From Pelomonas caseinilytica (lineage in GTDB: Bacteria > Pseudomonadota > Gammaproteobacteria > Burkholderiales > Burkholderiaceae_C), in assembly GCF_021353235.1 (NCBI RefSeq), contig NZ_JAJTWT010000002.1, forward strand, positions 735,741 through 799,740: a DNA stretch of 64,000 bases. Reading direction: 5' to 3'. The position numbers and the translations under genes are program-made. The notes beneath the pieces are model-generated. The model was not told where the DNA came from, searched no databases, and saw only the letters and a program-made list of their open reading frames with translations. Below, piece after piece: positions 53,224 to 61,300 of the stretch. Position 1 is the stretch's first letter. Every line of letters starts with the position of its first letter.

Positions 53224-54738
53224 CTAGGCGGCCGACTCGGAAACGGCCGAGAGCGCGGCCGGCTGCTGGCGCCCGCGCCAGAACACCACCAGCTGCCACA
53301 CCACGAACACCGCGATCAGCGCCAGCAGCCCGCCGCTGATGGGCCGGTTGACGAAGGTCATGAAGCTGCCACGGCTGAGCAGCATGGCGCGGCGGAAATA
53401 CTCCTCCAGCATCGGTCCGAGGATGAAGCCCAGCATCAGCGGCGCGGCATCCAGGTCCAGCCGCATGAAGACGTAGCCGAGCAGGCCGAAGGCGGCGGTG
53501 ACGAAGATGTCGTCGAGGTTGTTGTTGACGCTGAAGGTGCCGATGCAGCAGAAGAACAGGATGGCCGGGAAGAGCACGCCGTAGGGGATCTTGAACACCG
53601 ACAGCCAGTAGCGTACCAGCGGCACGTTGAGCACGACCAGGAAGACGTTGCCCACCCACATGCTGGCCACCAAGCCCCAGAAGAGGTCGGGGTGGCCGGA
53701 GATCATGTTGGGCCCGGGCTGGATGCCCTTGATGACGAAGGCCGCCATCATCAGGGCCATGACGGGGTTCTCGGGGATGCCGATGCTCATCAGCGGGATG
53801 AAGCTGGTGCGCGCCGCGGCCTCGTCGGCCGCCGCCTGGCCGGCCACGCCCTCGATGGCGCCGCTGCCGATCTCGTCCTTGTGCTTGCTGACCTTCTTGT
53901 CCAGCGCATAGGCCGCGAACTGGGCGATCACGGGCCCGCCGCCCGGCAGGATGCCGAGGAAGGAGCCCACCGCGCTGCCGCGCAGGGCGCTGGGGATGAT
54001 GCGCTTGAACTCGGCCCAGGTGGGCATGAGGTGGATCTTGCCGCTGAAGGGCGAGCGCTCCTCGCGGGCGTCGAGGTTCTTGGTGATCTCGGCGATGCCG
54101 AAGCAGCCCAGGGCCACGCTGACCAGGCCCACGCCCTCGGCCAGGAAAGGCAGGTCGAAGGTGTAGCGCTGCTGGCCGCTGTTGACGTCGGTGCCGATCT
54201 GGCCGAGCAGCACGCCCACCAGGCACATGGCCAGGCCGTTGAGCAGGCTGCCCGTGGTCACGAAGCTCACGCACAGGAAGCCCAGCAGCATCAGCGAGCA
54301 GTAGTCGGCCGGGCCGAACAGCAGGGCCACTTCGCCAAGGCTGGGCGCCAGGCCGGCCAGCACGACGATGGCCACCGTGCCGCCGATGAAGCTGGAGATG
54401 CCCGCCGTGAACAGGGCCAGACCCGTCTTGCCCTTGAGCGTCATCTGGTAGCCGTCGATGCAGGCCACGATGCTGCTGGCGTGGGGGATCTTCATCGTGA
54501 TGGCGCTGACGCTGTCGCCGTATTGCGCGCCGTAGTAGATGCCCGCCAGCATGATGAGGGCGCCGCCGGTGGGGATGGAGTAGGTCAGCGGCAGCAGCAG
54601 GCTGATGGTGGCCAGCGGCCCGAGGCCGGGCAGCAGGCCGACCAGCGTGCCGACGACGCAGCCGATGGCGCAGAACATCAGGTTCTGCAGCGTGAGGGCG
54701 TGGCCGAAGCCGAAGGCGAGGTTGTGCAGGATGTCCAT
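53224..54738 (-). CDS. tctA: Tripartite tricarboxylate transporter permease TctA
   Basis: A 504-residue membrane protein with about twelve helices. Family markers are GTLVGLLPGLGPLATISLLL near the N-terminus, GIYYGAQYGDSVSAI, GSAVGSFLGILPGGGPVIAQ and LMSIGIPENPVMALMM. It forms the large channel of TTT-type citrate/tricarboxylate importers. The ATG is 11 nt after tctB. A TctC-type binding protein, normally needed, is not adjacent; Burkholderiales keep many such (Bug) proteins scattered. Confidence 0.95.
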   Translation of the reverse strand: MDILHNLAFGFGHALTLQNLMFCAIGCVVGTLVGLLPGLGPLATISLLLPLTYSIPTGGALIMLAGIYYGAQYGDSVSAITMKIPHASSIVACIDGYQMTLKGKTGLALFTAGISSFIGGTVAIVVLAGLAPSLGEVALLFGPADYCSLMLLGFLCVSFVTTGSLLNGLAMCLVGVLLGQIGTDVNSGQQRYTFDLPFLAEGVGLVSVALGCFGIAEITKNLDAREERSPFSGKIHLMPTWAEFKRIIPSALRGSAVGSFLGILPGGGPVIAQFAAYALDKKVSKHKDEIGSGAIEGVAGQAAADEAAARTSFIPLMSIGIPENPVMALMMAAFVIKGIQPGPNMISGHPDLFWGLVASMWVGNVFLVVLNVPLVRYWLSVFKIPYGVLFPAILFFCCIGTFSVNNNLDDIFVTAAFGLLGYVFMRLDLDAAPLMLGFILGPMLEEYFRRAMLLSRGSFMTFVNRPISGGLLALIAVFVVWQLVVFWRGRQQPAALSAVSESAA

Positions 54739-54749
54739 GGCCTGGCTCC

Positions 54750-55175
54750 TCAGTACAGCGGCAGGCTCAGGCCGAGCAGCTTCTGGAACACGAAGGCGAT
54801 GGCCACCAGCCCGGCGGCGATCTTGACGCTGCGCTGCCAGCCGTTGCCCGAGGCGGCGAGGCCGGCGATGAAGACCATGACGACGACGCCGGCGATCATG
54901 GTGTGCAGCCACTCGGTCACGAGGGCGAAGCTGCACAGCGCCAGCAGCAGCAGGCCGATATTGCGCAGGTTGAAGCCCAGCGGCACCGGCTTGACGAAGC
55001 GCGAGCGCACGATGGTGGCGACGGCCACGAGCATCAGCAGGCCGCTGACCAGCAGCGGGAACAGCCCCGGGCCGGCATGGGCGAAGCTGCCGACGGAGTA
55101 GCGCAGGGCGCCGAGGCCGAAACCTAACGCAATGGCTGCGAGCAGCAGGCCGCGGACGAGGTTGCGATCGTTCAT
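54750..55175 (-). CDS. tctB: Tripartite tricarboxylate transporter small subunit TctB
   Basis: A 141-residue protein with four hydrophobic helices, as in the TctB family, e.g. LLAAIALGFGLGALRYSVG, GLFPLLVSGLLMLVAVATIV and KIAAGLVAIAFVFQKLLG. The PGLFP motif after the first helix is family-typical. It is the small membrane subunit of the TctA transporter. It is first in its unit and divergent from ndvB; the shared 175-nt gap contains dyads CCGAGC-AA-GCTCGG (55259-55272) and GTCGGCCGAC (55284-55293). Confidence 0.92.
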   Translation of the reverse strand: MNDRNLVRGLLLAAIALGFGLGALRYSVGSFAHAGPGLFPLLVSGLLMLVAVATIVRSRFVKPVPLGFNLRNIGLLLLALCSFALVTEWLHTMIAGVVVMVFIAGLAASGNGWQRSVKIAAGLVAIAFVFQKLLGLSLPLY

Positions 55176-55350
55176 GCAGTGGAGGGGTTTGGGGCGGTTG
55201 CCGTCACTCTAGGGGGGTGGGCTCGCGCGTCCACCGCGCTTTCCAGGAGGCGACAGGCCCGAGCAAGCTCGGCCGCTGTAGGAGTCGGCCGACAGAGACA
55301 CGCGACGCATGCCGCTGTGACGCAGGGGAGCCGGCACCGACAGTCCTAGC

Positions 55351-58300
55351 ATGTCGTCCGCCCCGCCCACGCCGCCTGCCGCGCCCGCCCCGCCCCACGA
55401 CCTGACGCCGCCCGGAGCGGCCCAGGCCTTCCTCCGCGTCGCTGCCGGCCCGGGCGCGGCCGCGACTCCGGTGCGGGCCGTGCAGTTCGGCGCCGAGCGC
55501 TTCGCCGAACATGGCCGCAGCCTCGCCGCCGCCCAGCGCGTGGACGAGGCGCGGCGCCAGCCGCGGCCCTTTTCACCGCGGCTGCGCAGCAACCTGAAGG
55601 TGTGGGGCGCCGCCCTGGACGTGCTCTCCGAGGAGGGCCTGCAGGCCGACATCGACCCCGCCCATGCCTGGCTGCTCGACAACGGCCGCATCGTGCGCCA
55701 GCAGCTCGACGAGGTGCTGCACGACCTGCCGCACAGCTATTTCCAGCGCCTGCCGCGCCTGGCCGACGAGCCCCTGCAAGGCCTGCCCCGCATCTATGGC
55801 GTGGCCTGGGCCTGGGTGGCCCACGCGGACAGCGCCCTGGACATGACGCTGCTGCGCCACTTCCTGGCCGGCCACCACGAGGCCGAGGCGCTGACGCTGC
55901 GCGAGCTCTGGGCCCTGCCTTCGACACTGCGCGTCGTGCTGGTGGAGAACCTGCGCCGGCTGGCCGAGCGATCGGCCTGGCGCCACGTCGCGCGCCGCTC
56001 GGCCCAGCGCCTGTTCGAAGCCCTGCCCCAGCTCGACGCCGCCGCCGTGCGCGACCAGCTGGCCCGGTGGCAGGCCGCCTGGCCGCACGACCCGGCCATG
56101 ACGGCGCTGGCGGTGCGGCTGTCGGAGCGCCTCGCGGACCGCGCCCTCGGCCAGCCCGAACAGCGCGACCCCGAGGATTCCTCGTGGGCCGCCGCGGCGG
56201 CCTGGCTGGCCGAGGCGCTGCCCGACCCGGCAGCGACCCAGGCCGCCGAGCAGGCCGAGAGCGCGGCCGACCACCAGAGCATCCGCAACGCCATCGGCAG
56301 CCTGCGCAACCTGGGCGCGGCCGATTGGGCGGGTCTCTTCGAAAGCGTGCATCCCACCCTGCGATCCCTGGGCCGCATCGAGGTCTACCGCCAGGAGCAC
56401 GAGGCCACGCGCGACATGGCCATGCATGCCATCGAGGCGCTGACCGAGCGCCATGGGGTGGCGGAGGTGGACGTGGCCCAGGTGCTGCGCCTGCTGTGCA
56501 ACGACCCCGGCTGGGACGAGGACGCCGAGGAGCGCGCGCCGCTGTACTGGCTCAAGGGCCCGGGGCGTGGGCGGCTGCTGTCCGAGCTGCGCCTGAAGCC
56601 CACGGCCGGCGAGCGCGCCGGCGCAGCCCTGCGCCGCCATCGCAGCGCCATCTACCTGTCCAGCCTGGCCCTGCTCGGCCTGGCCGCCATGGTGCTGCTG
56701 ATGGTGTTCGGCCTGCCGCCGCAGGTGCGCTGGCCGATGGTGGTGGCCGCCGTGCTGCTGACGCTGCTGCCGGCCAGCGAGGCCGTCGTGGCCCTGGCCA
56801 ACCGCCTGATCAGCGAATGCGCCGCCCCCGCGCGGCTGCCGCGCCTGGCCTGGGGCCACATCCCGCCGCATGCCCGCACGCTGGTCGTCATCCCCTGCAT
56901 GCTGACGCGGCCCAAGGGCATCGCCACGCTGCTGGGGCAGCTGGAGCGCCATCACCTCGCCAACTTCGAGGCCGAGACCCAGTTCGCCCTGCTGAGCGAC
57001 TGGGCCGACGCCAAGGCCGAGCACCAGGCGAGCGACGATGCCCTGCTGACCCAGGCACGCCAGGGCATCGAGGCCCTCAACCAGCGCCACGGCACGGCCT
57101 GCGACGGCCGGCCCCGCTTCCTGCTGCTGCACCGCCAGCGTCGCTGGAGCGAGACCGAGCAGCGCTGGATAGGCTGGGAACGCAAGCGCGGCAAGACCGA
57201 GGCCCTCGCTGCCCTGCTGGCCGGGCATGCGCCCGAGACGCTTCCCGACCGCTTCATCGACCTGGGCGAGCTGTCCACGCCCGCGCCCGGCATGCGGCAC
57301 ATCGTCTCGCTGGACGCCGACACCGCCCTGCCGCCGGGCTCGCTGCGCGAGCTGGTGGCCATCGCCGCCCACCCGCTCAACCGCCCGCGCACCCTGCGCC
57401 ACCCGAGCGGCGCCGTCTCCGTCGTGCGCGGCCACGGCATGCTGCAGCCCCGCGTGGCCACGCCGCTGGCCACGGCGGCAGGCAGCTCCACCGTGCACGG
57501 CACCTGGTTCCACAGCCTCTTCGCCGGCAAGGCCGGGCTGGACCCCTACAGCGCCGCCAGCTCCGAGGTCTACCAGGACCTCTTCGACGAAGGCAGCGCG
57601 ACGGGCAAGGGCCTGATCGACGTGCGGGCCGCCGCCGAGGTGCTGGCCCACCGCCTGCCCGAAGGCCAGGTGCTCAGCCATGACCTGCTCGAAGGCTCGC
57701 TGATGCGCTGCGCCGGCGTCAGCGACGTGGTGCTGGTGGAGCCCGCGCCCATGCACGCCGACGTGGCCGCCTCGCGCATCCACCGCTGGACGCGCGGCGA
57801 CTGGCAGTTGCTGCCCTTCCTGGGCCAGCCGCGGGCCTGGGGCCTGCGCGCCATCCACGTCTGGAAGATGCTGGACAACCTGCGCCGCAGCCTGGTGGCG
57901 CCGGCCGCCCTGCTGCTGCTGGCCGCCTCGTGGATGGGTTTGGGGCTGGCGCCGGACTGGGCGCTGGCGGTGGTGGCCGCCGCCTTCGGCGCGGGGCCGC
58001 TGATGGGCGCCCTCGCGGCCTGCGCGCCGGCGCGCGACCGCATCTCGCTGCCGCGCTTCTACCGCCAGGCCGGCATCGAGCTGGCCCGCGCCGTGGGCGG
58101 CGTGTTCTGGCACCTGGCCATGCTGCCGGCGGCGAGCTGGATGTCGCTGGACGCCATCGCGCGCGCCCTGTGGCGCCAGCGCGTGAGCCGCCAGCACCTG
58201 CTGGAGTGGACGACGGCCGACGCTGCCGAGGCCGCGGCCCGCAGCGACTGGCGCTCGCTGTGGCGCCAGCACCGGCGCCTGTCCCTGGCCACCGGCGCCC

Positions 58301-61300
58301 TCGCCCTGGTGCTGGTGACGGCCGGGCTGCTGGGCGTGGCGGTGGCCTGGGACCAGGCCGTGCCGCTGCTGGCCGCCTGGGCGCTGTCGCCGCTGTGGAT
58401 CGCCCTGGCCAGCCGGCCGCGCACCCGGCCGCGCCGCGAGGCCATCGACGACGACGGGCGCAACTACCTGCTCGGCGTCGCCCGCGACACCTGGCGCTGG
58501 TTCGAGCGCTGGGTGACGACCGAGGACAACGACCTGCCACCCGACAACGTGCAGTTCGACCCCGACGTCGTCGTCGCCCACCGCACCTCGCCCACCAACA
58601 TCGGCCTGTACCTGCTGTCGGCCTGCTGCGCGCGCGAGTTCGGCTGGCTGCACAACGTCGGCCTGGCCGAGCGCGTCAAGCGCACGCTGGACACGCTGGA
58701 CCGGCTGCCCCGCCACCGCGGCCACTTCTACAACTGGGTCGACACCCAGCGCCTGGCCGTGCTGGAGCCGCACTACATCTCCAGCGTCGACAGCGGCAAC
58801 CTCTGCGCCCACCTGCTCGTCGTCGCGGCGGCGTGCGAGGGCTTCGCGCGCGGCGGCGACGGCATGCCGCCGCCGCCCGACGTGGCCCAGGCGCTGGAGG
58901 AGGTGGCGGCCCGCGCCCGCGCCATCGCCCTGGCCCACGACTTCGCCTGGCTCTACGACCACCAGCGCCGGCTGCTGCACATCGGCGCCGTGGCGGCCCC
59001 GGGCATCGAACCCGGCACCGAGCGGCTGGACCAGAACCACTACGACCTCCTCGCCTCCGAGGCCCGCCTGGCCAGCCTCGTCGCCATCGCCAAGGGCGAC
59101 CTACCCGCGGCGCATTGGGGGGCGCTCGGCCGGCCCTTCTTCTCGCGGGGCCGCGTCACGGGGCTCAAGAGCTGGTCGGGCTCGATGTTCGAGATGCTGA
59201 TGCCCTCGCTGGTGCTGGACGAGCCGGCCGGCAGCGCGCTGGAAGAGGCGGCGCGCGCGGCCGTGCTGGAGCAGATCCGCGCCGGCAAGGCCCTGGGCCT
59301 GCCCTGGGGCATGTCCGAAAGCGCCTATGCCGTGCGCGACCACAGTCTGGCCTACCAGTACGGCCCGCAGGGCGTGGCCACGCTGGCCCTGCGGGACACG
59401 CCGTCCGAGGAGGTGGTCATCGCGCCCTACGCCTGCCTGATGGCGGCCATGGTCATGCCGCGTGCCGCGGTGGCCAACCTGCGCGCGCTGCAGGCCCTGG
59501 GCGCCCGCCACGAGGGCGGCTTCGTGGAGGCGCTGGACTACACCGCCAGCCGCCAGCCCGAGGCGGCCAGCAGCGCCAACAAGCAGGGGCCGCGCTTCCA
59601 GCGCATCGGCACCGCCATGAGCCACCACCAGGGCATGAGCCTGGTGGCCCTGACCGAGGTGCTGTGCGGCGGCGCGCCGCAGCGCTGGGCCGATGCCGAG
59701 CCGCGCCTGTGCGCCGTGCGCTGGCTGCTCCACGAACGCGCGCCCCACGAAGTGCCGCCGCTGCAGGAGCCGCCCGCGCGGCCCAGCCGCACGGCACCGC
59801 GCCGCGCCCACATCTCGCTGGTGCTGCCGGAGCTGCGCGGGCGGGCCCTGCCGGCCACGGCCTGGCTGGGCAGCGGCAAGCTCAGCGCCATGCTGCGCGA
59901 ACACGGCGGCGGCACCCTGGTCTGGGGCGACCCGGGCTCCCAGGTGCTGGTGAGCCGCTGGCGCGACGACCTGCCGCACGACCTGCTGGGCCACCACCTC
60001 CACGTGCGCGACCTCGACTTGCCGTGGAGCGGCGGGCCCGAGACCAGCCCCTGGCGCTCGCTCACGCTGCGGCCGACGCCGGGGCCGCAGTGGCGCTATG
60101 CCGCCCGCCTCCACCCGGCCAGCGCACAGTTCACCGCCGAGGGCGAGGAACTGCACGCCCACACCGAGGCCTGGGTGGCCGTGGAGGACGACGTCGAGCT
60201 GCGCCGCATCACGGTGCGCAACCTCTCGCCCCGGCCGCGCCGCCTGGCCCTGGTGTCGAGCTTCGAGCCCGTGCTGGCACCGGCCCGCGCCGACCTGGCC
60301 CACCCGGCCTTCGGCAAGCTCTTCCTACAGGCGCGCTGGGAGCCGGGCCAGCAGGCCCTGCACTGGCAGCGCCTGCCGCGCAGCCCGAACGAGACGGCCC
60401 TGCATGCCGTGCACGCCCTGGTGGGCAGCGAGACCGAAGGCGGCGCGCGGGTGGACCGCGTGCAGGCCAGCACCGACCGCGCCCGCTGGCTGGCGCGCGG
60501 CGGCATGGCCGGCCAACCGGGCGGCGTCATCGCCCATGCCGGGCGGCCCGCGCTGCTGGCCGGCGAGGTGCCCGGCCTGAGCCACGAGGGCGGCCCGCGC
60601 GACACCGGCAACGACCCCATCTCGCTGCTGCACCTGACGGTGATGCTGCCGCCCGGCGCCAGCCTCACGATCACCCTGGCCACCGCGGCGGCGCGCGAGT
60701 CGCAGACGCTCAACCACCTGCTCGACAAGCTGGGCCAACCTGCCTTGTGCGAACGCGCCCTGACCCTCGCCCACACCATGGCCGCCGTGCGCACCCAGGG
60801 CGCGGGCCTGGCCCCGGGCGCCTGGCGCGCCGGGCTGACGCTGCAGACCCTGCTGACCTCGCAGGCCGCGCGCGACCACCTGCTGCCGCCGGAGACCCTC
60901 TTCGAGCGGGACGCCCTGTGGCGCCACGGCATCTCGGGCGACGACCCCATCGTGCTCATGCGCGTGGCCGACGCCACCGGCGTCGTCATGGTGCGGGAGC
61001 TGTGCGCCCTGTTGCGCGCCCAGGCCAGCCCGCTGCCGGTGGACGTGGTCGTGCTGGACGCCGAGCCGCCGTCCTACCTCGCGCCGGTGTCGCGCGCCCT
61101 GCGCTCGCTGGCCGAACAACAGCAGCAGGGCCGCTGCCGGCTGCACGTGCTGTCCGACGAGGTCGTCGGGCCCGACACCCGCTTCGCCCTCAACCTGCTC
61201 GCCCGCGTGCGCTGGTTCGCGGACGGCAGGCCGCTGTCGCTGCAGCTGGACCGGCTGGCCGTGGGCCACGAGCAGGCCGCCAAGTCGCGCCGCCAGGCCG

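Noticed and set aside
55284..55293. GTCGGCCGAC palindrome in the tctB-ndvB gap as a strong operator
   Set aside because: Short GC palindromes are expected by chance at this base composition; mentioned only in the tctB entry.
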